In this document: piece by piece, positions 7,603 to 12,832 of the stretch
How positions within the stretch are numbered: the stretch's first letter is position 1
How the letters are laid out: each line of letters begins with the position of its first letter
Assembly: GCA_031260095.1 (NCBI GenBank)
Contig: JAIRKN010000093.1
Coordinates: forward strand, 1 to 12,832
DNA length: 12,832 nt
Source of the DNA: Tannerella sp.
GTDB taxonomy: Bacteria; Bacteroidota; Bacteroidia; Bacteroidales; Tannerellaceae
Direction of reading: 5' to 3'
Translations under genes and position numbers: made by a program
Notes under the pieces: model-generated
Told to the model about the DNA's origin: nothing
What the model saw: the letters and a program-made list of their open reading frames with translations, nothing else
Databases searched by the model: none

Positions 7603-10082
7603 CGTCCGACAGTTTCTTTGATCAGTTGTACCGGCCCTAATAATCCGGCGGGATATAATGGCGAATCTTTTTTGTAGTAGTACCATACGTTGAATGTTTT
7701 GCGTCCCTCGGAGGGGCGGGGTTTATTTTGCAGGAACCAGTCGGGAAAGGCTTTCATGGCGCGTCCTTCGTCGCTACGATCCTGTCCCCATTCAAAATCG
7801 GCGGGATACTGTTCGTCGCCGATTAAGCGATTCGCCCAATTGTTCGTTACAGATACGGTCAGCCGGTTTTTTCCGGGTTTCAGATATGGAGTGATCTCCG
7901 TCCGGTAGGGAGGCGACCATAACACTCCGACATTCTGCCCGTTCACTTCCAGTTCCGCTATATCATGCAGTTCGCCGAGGTCCAACAGGATCCGTTTATC
8001 TGCGTTCAGATCTCCGGCATCTATTCGGATTGTTTTCTCATACGTTGCCGTTCCTGAGAAATATTTCAGCGCTTCGTCCTTTTGCAGGCTCCAGTCGACC
8101 AGGGAAGAGAAGGTACGTTTAAAAGGCGAGGCCAACTTAGGATGAAAAGTAACCTTCCATGCGCCTGCGACGGGCGAAGATACGGCTTTCAGCGTCTGCA
8201 CTTCCGGCAATACGTCGTACCGGCCTTTGACCTGCGGGAAAACGACAAACATAGATTCATCTTTCCCAAGATCCAGGTCTACATAGACAGAATCACCCTG
8301 CTGCCTCCACCGGGACGTATTCCGTATCGTTCCGCGATAGGCATCCCACAGTTCCGGCACGCGGCCTGTGACGGGAAACGAATAGGTTTTCCGCACATCG
8401 TCGCCGTTGTTGATCACAAAAAACACCTCGGCTTCGGGCGTTCTGCGGTGTGTGGCCTGGTCTGTTGCGGGGATATAATCGCCCTGCTGCAAGAGCATCT
8501 GACAGCGGGCCATGTAGGTAAAAAAAGCTTTTCCCGGTTTATACCAGGTCTGGTAGCGGCCGAAATGCGTACCCCACCAGCCCATTCCCATGCCGGGCTG
8601 GTACTTGTCGTCGAACGGCTGGTGCACCCAGTGATGCAGGAAGTAGAGATTGTATCCGTTTGCGTATCCGCCGTCGACCGTGTGTTTCAGGAAAGCGGGA
8701 TCTTCGTTGTAGCGGCTGAACACGGGCCGGCCCGTCAGCGCTTCCGCCGCTACAATCCGTTTGTTAAACTCGACCGCCGCCTTCAGTATACCCGGATTTT
8801 TATGCACGGTTTTTTCCGACGACCAAAATTCGCCTACCGGTATATCGGCAAGCATCGCCCCCTCGTAATTGCTGAACGGCCCGCCGTAAGGCTCCCAGTA
8901 GAGTTTGAGATTCCGTTTATGCAGCATTTCTTTTGCCGTCAGCCAGCCGTTGTCGATAAACAGACGGTTGACGACATCGCCGTAGTCTTTGATGAATATC
9001 TTAAGATCCGGCATATCGCTTTCGAATCCGGGACTGTGCCATGCACTGAACCGGTGCTCCAACTCCTTTTTATTTCTATACTGATACAGCGCAATCCAGG
9101 GCATGGGGTCATATCCCTTGATACGGATAAAAGCTTCACGAAAACCCGCCGTCCAGTTTTGCGCACCGGCCTCGTAACTGTCTACCCATACGTACACGAA
9201 TGTATCGCCGAAATATTCCCCGATCTGCTGCTCCAATGGCTCCAGCAGTTGTTGCCAGTGATGGATGTTATCCGCCCGGCTCATCTTGTCGACTTCGAGC
9301 GCTTTGCCGATGATATCATCCGGGAGGGGATGAGGGTGCGCCATAGTCGGGGCATATCCGTAGCGGTAGATCAGCCATTTCCCCTCCGGCGGCGACGGCC
9401 ACCGCAACCGTCCTTCGGCATCCATATAGCGGGAGATCTCGATCACGTCGTCGACCGAGGCTTCCGGTCGATCCGGGACGGCCATGACGGTAATGTCCCA
9501 GTAAAGGGAGGCTTTCCGGGGTTGGTAGTTTTCCGTGTATCTCGAATCGTAGCCCGTAAATTCGGGTAATTCCGGTCGCGGCAGCACAATGTCCAATGTT
9601 TTACCGCCCTCTGCGATTGTTTTACTGCTTATCAACGCTTTCATCCCCTGCTCTTCGGTAATCCACGGCCCACCCGTGACGGAATAACCGGGCGTACCGT
9701 GAAGGCCGATTTTAAGTCCGAGCCGCTTGGCTTCTTTCATGGTATGCTTCATAGCGTCCCAATAGGCTTCGCTCCGAAACGTCTGCCCGGGCCAGGGATT
9801 GTTTTCTATCGGGAAATGGGATTCCTGAACAGATGAGGTGATGTTAAAAATAGTAGCGCCACCGATGCCGGATTCTTTCATGGCTTCGAGGTCTTTGGTG
9901 ATCCCTTCTTTGCTAAAATTGCCGCCCATCCAGTGCCACCAGACATGAGGATGATAAGCGCCGTCGGGAGCCGAAAACTTTTCAGCCAACGATTGCAGCG
10001 TTTCCGGCTGATAGCCCTGCGCCCGAAGGAGGTTCACAGAGCAAGCCAATAAGACTAAGACTAATTTACAAATGCTCTTCAT
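7599..10082 (-). CDS. GH106 family alpha-L-rhamnosidase (first gene of operon)
   Basis: An 827-residue secreted GH106 enzyme with a signal peptide (MKSICKLVLVLLACSVNLLRAQ). The cysteine at 14 is not in a convincing lipobox, so a soluble periplasmic or exported form is more likely. Family blocks are HVWWHWMGGNFS (46-57), TPGYSVTGGPW (130-140), WVDSYEAGAQNW (299-310), YWEPYGG (395-401), AAEALTG (445-451) and a C-terminal jelly-roll domain (GELHDIAELEVNG at 703-715, ending PAGLLGPVQL). Acidic residues E304, E397 and E447 sit in the conserved blocks and are catalytic candidates only. It is the promoter-proximal gene of the four-gene operon; its stop overlaps the start of its paralogue by ATGA. 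No clear TAnnTTTG box was found in the 106 bases upstream, but an inverted repeat lies there. Confidence 0.92.
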   Translation of the reverse strand: MKSICKLVLVLLACSVNLLRAQGYQPETLQSLAEKFSAPDGAYHPHVWWHWMGGNFSKEGITKDLEAMKESGIGGATIFNITSSVQESHFPIENNPWPGQTFRSEAYWDAMKHTMKEAKRLGLKIGLHGTPGYSVTGGPWITEEQGMKALISSKTIAEGGKTLDIVLPRPELPEFTGYDSRYTENYQPRKASLYWDITVMAVPDRPEASVDDVIEISRYMDAEGRLRWPSPPEGKWLIYRYGYAPTMAHPHPLPDDIIGKALEVDKMSRADNIHHWQQLLEPLEQQIGEYFGDTFVYVWVDSYEAGAQNWTAGFREAFIRIKGYDPMPWIALYQYRNKKELEHRFSAWHSPGFESDMPDLKIFIKDYGDVVNRLFIDNGWLTAKEMLHKRNLKLYWEPYGGPFSNYEGAMLADIPVGEFWSSEKTVHKNPGILKAAVEFNKRIVAAEALTGRPVFSRYNEDPAFLKHTVDGGYANGYNLYFLHHWVHQPFDDKYQPGMGMGWWGTHFGRYQTWYKPGKAFFTYMARCQMLLQQGDYIPATDQATHRRTPEAEVFFVINNGDDVRKTYSFPVTGRVPELWDAYRGTIRNTSRWRQQGDSVYVDLDLGKDESMFVVFPQVKGRYDVLPEVQTLKAVSSPVAGAWKVTFHPKLASPFKRTFSSLVDWSLQKDEALKYFSGTATYEKTIRIDAGDLNADKRILLDLGELHDIAELEVNGQNVGVLWSPPYRTEITPYLKPGKNRLTVSVTNNWANRLIGDEQYPADFEWGQDRSDEGRAMKAFPDWFLQNKPRPSEGRKTFNVWYYYKKDSPLYPAGLLGPVQLIKETVGR

Positions 10083-10117
10083 TGTTTTTATGTTTTATAT
10101 AAATGTTTATTTAAATC

Positions 10118-10150
10118 TTCCGCAGGAAACCTTTCCCTGTCTGTGCGGAA
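10118..10150. promoter_or_regulatory. Inverted repeat upstream of the GH106 operon (possible operator or leader hairpin)
   Basis: TTCCGCA at 10118-10124 is a perfect inverted match to TGCGGAA at 10144-10150, with a second small palindrome (GGAAA/TTTCC, 10125-10136) inside. It sits 36-68 bases before the start codon of the first GH106 gene, where a regulator site or leader hairpin would be expected. No T-run follows on either strand, which argues against a terminator. The symmetry is seen; the role is inferred. Confidence 0.3.
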
Positions 10151-10188
10151 ACAAAATCCACTTAGTATTGTTTTTTTCATATAAAAGT

Positions 10189-10362
10189 TCATACCGGCAA
10201 AAAATATTTGTCTTCTCCGAAAAAGATCCTTCCCAACTTATCCTTTATAGCAATTACAATTCCTTTAAACGGATTTTTTTCGATATCTATAACTTCACCC
10301 TCAATCCAGTCGTTTTCTCCTGTAAGTTCCGGGGAAACTTTTGCTTTATCTCCTTTTTTCAT
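10189..10362 (-). CDS. Small conserved-looking protein, 57 aa, possible beta-barrel (KOW/SH3-like)
   Basis: An ATG at 10362 opens a 57-codon frame ending TGA at 10189. It begins MKKGDKAKVSPELTGENDWI, continues EGEVIDIEKNPFKGIVIAIK and ends GEDKYFLPV. The composition (alternating Lys and Glu/Asp, Gly turns, V/I strands, no signal peptide or membrane segment) is that of a folded cytosolic protein of about five strands. The KKGDKAKVSPE opening followed by EGEVIDIE resembles KOW/SH3-type barrels in which a strand 'GDKVKV' is followed by 'GEVIDI'. I recall similar small Bacteroidetes proteins but cannot confirm this. It lies 106 bases upstream of the GH106 operon on the same strand. Its start overlaps, as ATGA, the end of the heptad-repeat frame coming from the 21-bp array. 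Function unknown. Confidence 0.65.
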   Translation of the reverse strand: MKKGDKAKVSPELTGENDWIEGEVIDIEKNPFKGIVIAIKDKLGRIFFGEDKYFLPV

Positions 10363-10376
10363 TGTCGTAAACAGTA

Positions 10377-10796
10377 TTCGGGAACTCCCAATTTCATTTC
10401 GGGAACTCCTAATTTCATTTCGGGAACTCCTAATTTCATTTTGGGAACTCCCAATTTCATTTCGGGAACTCCTAATTTCATTTCGGGAACTCCCAATTTC
10501 ATTTCAGGAACTCCTAATTTCATTTCGGGAGTTCCTAATTTCATTTCGGGAACTCCCAATTTCATTTCGGGAACTCCCAATTTCATTTCGGGAACTCCTA
10601 ATTTCATTTCGGGAACTCCCAATTTCATTTCGGGAACTCCTAATTTCATTTCGGGAACTCCCAATTTCATTTCAGGAACTCCCAATTTCATTTCGGGAAC
10701 TCCTAATTTCATTTCGGGAACTCCTAATTTGAAATTGGGAGTTCCCATTACCATTCGAGGAAGTCCCATTGCCATTCGGGGAAGTCCGAAAATCAA
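10377..10796. repeat. 21-bp tandem repeat array (about 17 good units plus 3 degenerate)
   Basis: Units of exactly 21 bp with core GGGAACTCCYAATTTCAT run head to tail from 10377 to about 10733. Three more decayed units, partly in inverted sense, extend to about 10796. Y is C in 8 units and T in 9. Other changes are few: C to T in unit 4 (10440-10460), G to A in units 7 and 15, and an AC to GT swap in unit 8. Because 21 is a multiple of three, the array is open in several frames: plus-strand SGTPNFI, plus-strand FRELLIS/FRELPIS, and minus-strand MKLGVPE. The minus frame can start at an ATG at 10775 and gives 138 residues ending EYCLRQ, with its stop overlapping the start of the 57-aa gene. Whether any frame is translated is unknown. 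Confidence 0.9.
10716..10746. repeat. Palindrome where the 21-bp array flips orientation
   Basis: GGGAACTCCTAATTT (10716-10730) is followed, after one base, by AAATTGGGAGTTCCC (10732-10746). This is its inverted complement apart from one G-T pair. It is formed by one unit of the array meeting an inverted unit, and marks the boundary between the near-perfect direct repeats and the degenerate copies. As RNA it would form a hairpin of roughly 14 pairs. Confidence 0.7.
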
Positions 10797-10828
10797 TACA
10801 GGAGGATGTGTCAAAAGACTGAAATCGC

Positions 10829-10872
10829 CGTCATTGCGAGGAGCGTAGCGACGTGGCAATCCAGGTACATAC
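10829..10872. repeat. REP-like element (copy 2, one arm)
   Basis: CGTCATTGCGAGGAGCGTAG then CGACGTGGCAATCCAGGTAC and ATAC match the left arm of the copy at 11778-11855 with few changes. The expected inverted right arm is not recognisable downstream, so this is a half or decayed element. It lies between the 21-bp array and the next plus-strand gene. Confidence 0.65.
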
Positions 10873-10913
10873 GGAACACTTCGCCGGCGACACGGTGCAC
10901 ATCCCGTCATTAC

Positions 10914-10961
10914 GGAGGCAAACGCCTCCACTGGAATTGGAACCACGGCAAAAAGCCGTAT
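10914..10961. other. Two short hairpins in the leader region of the 220-aa gene
   Basis: GGAGGC (10914-10919) pairs with GCCTCC (10924-10929) over AAAC. ACGGC and GCCGT (about 10947-10961) form a second 5-bp stem over AAAAA. Neither has a T-run, so they do not look like terminators. From 10962 to 11018 the sequence is AT-rich and holds no recognisable promoter box. Confidence 0.35.
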
Positions 10962-11018
10962 TATTATTAGAGAGAGAATTATTTCATAAATATTTTAAAT
11001 ATTTAAAATGAAAAATAT

Positions 11019-11681
11019 ATGGAAAAAAAGGATTATATACCTAGTCACGATGAGGATTTCGACGTTCTCCAGAACAACGTCTACACCACTGCCTCGACGA
11101 AAGCGTCGCAGTGGCTGATCTCTTCACAGGTGATCAGCGAGCTGAATGTGCCACGGCAACGGTGGGCTACCGCTTTTACGGCCTACCGCAACCCGGCCAC
11201 ACGCACGCCCGCCGTTACCCAGGAGAAGGCAGACGCCCGGAAAGCGTATGAACCGGCATTTCGCACCTTCGTACAAGGTCAACTGGTACGCAACACCCGC
11301 GTGAGCGACGCAGATCTGCGCTCAATGGGATTGCCCGTACACGACCGCAAACCCACGAAGCCGCAACCGCCGACGACACGCCCCGAATTGGAGATCACGT
11401 TTGCCCAGATCCTGCAACACATCATCCACGTACGCGACAGCGAATCGAAAGGTGCCGGCAAACCGGATCACACGATCGGTTACGAACTGTGGCGGTACAT
11501 CGGCGACAAACCCGATCCGACGTACGATGATATGCAGTTAGTCGAGCAGGTCTCCCGTTTACGCCACTTAGTGGAGTACCCGGCCAAAGATCGCGGAAAG
11601 AATGTATCGTACGCTGCCCGGTGGGTCAACTCTGCCGGCAAAGGTCCCTGGAGCGAGATCGTCTCGGCCCTCATCCCGTGA
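11019..11681 (+). CDS. Hypothetical protein, 220 aa, with Fn3-like C-terminus
   Basis: A 220-residue protein starting MEKKDYIPSHDEDFDVLQNN, with no signal peptide or membrane segment. Residues about 10-105 look helical and include many Ala/Arg/Gln. A Pro/Thr-rich linker (RKPTKPQPPTTRPELEI, 110-126) separates a C-terminal part. There, LEITFAQILQHIIHVRDSES, GYELWRYIGDKP and SYAARWVNSAGKGPWSEIVS (197-216) have the strand pattern and final 'Y..RWVN..G.GPWSE' of a fibronectin type III-like fold. I recognise the overall layout as one of the uncharacterised Bacteroidales/spirochaete families but can name no function. Codon use is richer in GC (many CGC, GCC, ACG) than the flanking repeats. It precedes, on the same strand, a REP cluster, a terminator and a fimbrillin-like gene. 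The ATG at 11019 has an A-rich leader; an ATG at 11008 is in another frame. Confidence 0.8.
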   Translation: MEKKDYIPSHDEDFDVLQNNVYTTASTKASQWLISSQVISELNVPRQRWATAFTAYRNPATRTPAVTQEKADARKAYEPAFRTFVQGQLVRNTRVSDADLRSMGLPVHDRKPTKPQPPTTRPELEITFAQILQHIIHVRDSESKGAGKPDHTIGYELWRYIGDKPDPTYDDMQLVEQVSRLRHLVEYPAKDRGKNVSYAARWVNSAGKGPWSEIVSALIP

Positions 11682-11715
11682 GACCCGCGTACATTCGTCA
11701 GGGAACGCAGTCGCC

Positions 11716-11799
11716 GCAAGGACAGACACCTTCCTCGTCACCGAGGAGCGCAGCGATGCAAGGACAAACACCTTCCTCGTCATTGCGAGGAGCGCAGCG
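11716..11799. repeat. Two tandem 42-bp units leading into a REP-like element
   Basis: GCAAGGACAGACACCTTCCT at 11716 recurs at 11758 with a single G to A change, and the matching tract continues through CGTCA and the GAGGAGCGCAGCGA core. The period is 42 bases. The first unit therefore includes a partial REP core (11736-11757), and the second flows into the full palindrome. Confidence 0.6.
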
Positions 11800-11855
11800 A
11801 CGCGGCAATCCAGGCGCATACACGATGCCGGATTGCTTCCCTGCATTCTCAATGA
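11778..11855. repeat. REP-like imperfect palindrome (copy 3, both arms)
   Basis: The left arm is CGTCATTGCGAGGAGCGCAG followed by CGACGCGGCAATCCAGGCGC. The right arm is GATGCCGGATTGCTTCCCTG and ends CTCAATGA. TCATTG/CAATGA and GGCAATCC/GGATTGC pair across a centre of CATACACG. It is the most complete copy of the family seen in this window. Confidence 0.65.
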
Positions 11856-11858
11856 AAA

Positions 11859-11896
11859 CCGTTAGAACAGGCCCTTATAAAAGCCCGCTCTAACGG
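11859..11896 (+). other. Hairpin directly upstream of the intrinsic terminator
   Basis: CCGTTAGA (11859-11866) pairs perfectly with TCTAACGG (11889-11896), with an inner GGC/GCC pairing and an AT-rich loop. No T-run follows it directly; the next three bases lead into the C-run of the terminator stem. The two stems may act together in ending transcription. Confidence 0.5.
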
Positions 11897-11898
11897 CC

Positions 11899-11930
11899 CC
11901 CCCCGGCAATCAGTAGCCGGGGGGTTTTTT
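11899..11930 (+). terminator. Strong rho-independent terminator
   Basis: CCCCCCGGC (11899-11907) and GCCGGGGGG (11916-11924) form a perfect 9-bp GC stem over the loop AATCAGTA, followed by TTTTTT (11925-11930). It would end the transcript of the 220-aa gene. It is only 56 bases before the next start codon, and no promoter box was recognised between the two, so it could also act as a leader attenuator. Confidence 0.85.
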
Positions 11931-11986
11931 AAAGAAAGAAAGAAAAAGAAAGAAACCAACAAAAAAAAAATTAAAAGTATACAACA

Positions 11987-12832
11987 ATGAAAAGAATAAC
12001 TTTGTTATTAATAGCCGGTATCCTCTGTTGCGCAGCCTGCGACAACGACGACTTCGACATCCCGGCGGAACCGGCGGAACCGGCGCAGCAGATACAATTA
12101 TTCATGTCCGACGCGCAGGAGGTGAGCGTCTACAGCGCCGCCACCGTGAGCGAATGTCGGATTGACACGATGTGGGTGTGCGTCTTCAACAAAGAAGACT
12201 CTACCATAAGAACTATAGATGATGTGAAATTTATAGAAAAGATCAAAGGTGACCGGATTATGAACAACGGCCAGGCGACGCAACTGCTGCCCCAGTTACA
12301 GCATAAAATAGAGAACGGCAATATCGTCGCCTGCATTGCGAACGTAGGCTCGAATCCCGACACGGCAAATGTATTACACCTCGACAGCATTAATAACTGT
12401 TTTCCAATAAAAACAAAAGCCCCTCTGCATTACTATCAGGGAGGCGATTATCTGCCCATGTACGGCGAAATTGCCGGCTGGTCTTCTTCCGGCTCGTACA
12501 CTTGCCCGATGATCCGCGCGGTAGCTAAAATCCAGGTACAGTTGGGGCCGTCATTCTCTACTGTGGTCAGTGATTTCACTCCGGATAATGTGGCATATAC
12601 TGTGTGGTGGCCCACAGGGAGCAATTTTATTCAGCCGAAAACAACCCCTAATGATGTATTCCTCGACGCAACCGGTACATCGTGGTATACACCAGCGAGC
12701 TACCTCTTGCAGAAAAAGGATGCGACGGAACGACAGACAAATATTTTCATCCATGAATTTCAATTCAGCAGTTTTGCCCGCAACAGAGTAGCCGTTGATA
12801 AAAAAACTAATGCGGGACAACGTATGCACATG
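11987..12832 (+). CDS. Fimbrillin-like lipoprotein (FimA/Mfa1/Mfa-like superfamily), partial
   Basis: The frame is open for 282 codons to the window end. It begins MKRITLLLIAGILCCAACDN, a lipoprotein signal with lipobox CAAC and Cys18, as in Bacteroidales type V pilins and their anchors, which are exported as lipoproteins. A PAEPAEPAQ linker (residues 26-34) follows. The next blocks fit the fimbrillin pattern: MWVCVFNKED (about 60-70), a strand with ACIANVG, the YLPMYGEIAG turn, and MIRAVAKIQVQLG, where 'R-A-V-A-K-I' is the typical end of the N-terminal fimbrillin domain. After this comes a second beta domain with SWYTPASYLLQKK. The leader (11931-11986) is very A-rich with no TTTG box. Product could be a pilus subunit, tip or anchor protein; the C-terminal part that would decide this is missing. 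Confidence 0.72.
   Translation, partial: MKRITLLLIAGILCCAACDNDDFDIPAEPAEPAQQIQLFMSDAQEVSVYSAATVSECRIDTMWVCVFNKEDSTIRTIDDVKFIEKIKGDRIMNNGQATQLLPQLQHKIENGNIVACIANVGSNPDTANVLHLDSINNCFPIKTKAPLHYYQGGDYLPMYGEIAGWSSSGSYTCPMIRAVAKIQVQLGPSFSTVVSDFTPDNVAYTVWWPTGSNFIQPKTTPNDVFLDATGTSWYTPASYLLQKKDATERQTNIFIHEFQFSSFARNRVAVDKKTNAGQRMHM

Noticed and set aside
8082..9569. Long plus-strand open frame (495 codons) antisense to the first GH106 gene
   Set aside because: The minus frame encodes a full, motif-complete GH106 enzyme; the plus frame is a GC-driven shadow with no domain pattern.
10377..10796. The 21-bp array as a CRISPR
   Set aside because: Units are contiguous with no unique spacers, and no cas genes are present.
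10072..10848. Plus-strand frame with SGTPNFI repeats as a protein-coding gene
   Set aside because: It overlaps the 57-aa gene and its leader antisense, its non-repeat N-terminus has no domain character, and any stop-free 21-bp unit keeps a frame open by arithmetic.
10914..10929. GGAGGC/GCCTCC hairpin as a transcription terminator
   Set aside because: No T-run follows on either strand.
10776..10946. Upstream extension of the minus-strand heptad frame to a GTG at 10946
   Set aside because: The extension translates the REP-like element and starts at a GTG inside unrelated sequence; if the frame is used at all, the ATG at 10775 or one within the array is more plausible.
12551..12829. Minus-strand frame at the right edge
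   Set aside because: It is antisense to the open fimbrillin-like frame, which has a lipobox and recognisable domain motifs.

Overview
The window looks like a chromosomal segment from a member of the Bacteroidales. The evidence is an NVEALA-motif exported peptide, a DUF1573 fragment, secreted GH106/GH78/GH30 glycosidases in one operon, a fimbrillin-type lipoprotein, A-rich leaders, and a promoter-like TAnnTTTG box. GC content is moderate and the genus cannot be fixed; a Parabacteroides/Tannerella-like origin is a guess.

Left edge (1-800): the 5' part of an NVEALA peptide gene on the minus strand, then a gap of about 330 bases holding a plus-strand promoter-like box followed by a short GC hairpin and T-run (candidate small RNA). 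Next is a DUF1573 fragment that has lost its signal peptide and true start; its N-terminal side is replaced by a REP-like palindrome lying between it and the glycosidase operon.

Middle (810-10082): a four-gene minus-strand catabolic operon, in transcription order GH106 rhamnosidase, GH106 rhamnosidase paralogue, GH78 rhamnosidase lipoprotein, GH30 beta-glycosidase. The first three genes are linked by ATGA stop/start overlaps, and the fourth follows after 47 bases. All products carry export signals. Together they suggest stepwise removal of terminal alpha-L-rhamnose followed by hydrolysis of a beta-glycoside (probably beta-glucoside) bond. No SusC/SusD pair, regulator or sugar-catabolism gene is present in the window, so the glycan is unknown.

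Upstream of the operon (10083-10800): a 57-codon gene for a small basic/acidic protein of barrel-like appearance, preceded on its strand by an array of about 17 near-identical 21-bp units plus three decayed ones. The array is open in several frames. On the minus strand it encodes MKLGVPE heptads, every unit carries a GGAG-8 nt-ATG arrangement, and the repeat frame ends in an ATGA overlap with the small gene. This is the most unusual structure in the window.

Right edge (10800-12832, plus strand): REP-like palindromes, a 220-aa soluble protein of unknown function with an Fn3-like C-terminus, a second REP cluster, a very strong intrinsic terminator, and the 5' part of a fimbrillin-like lipoprotein gene running off the window end.
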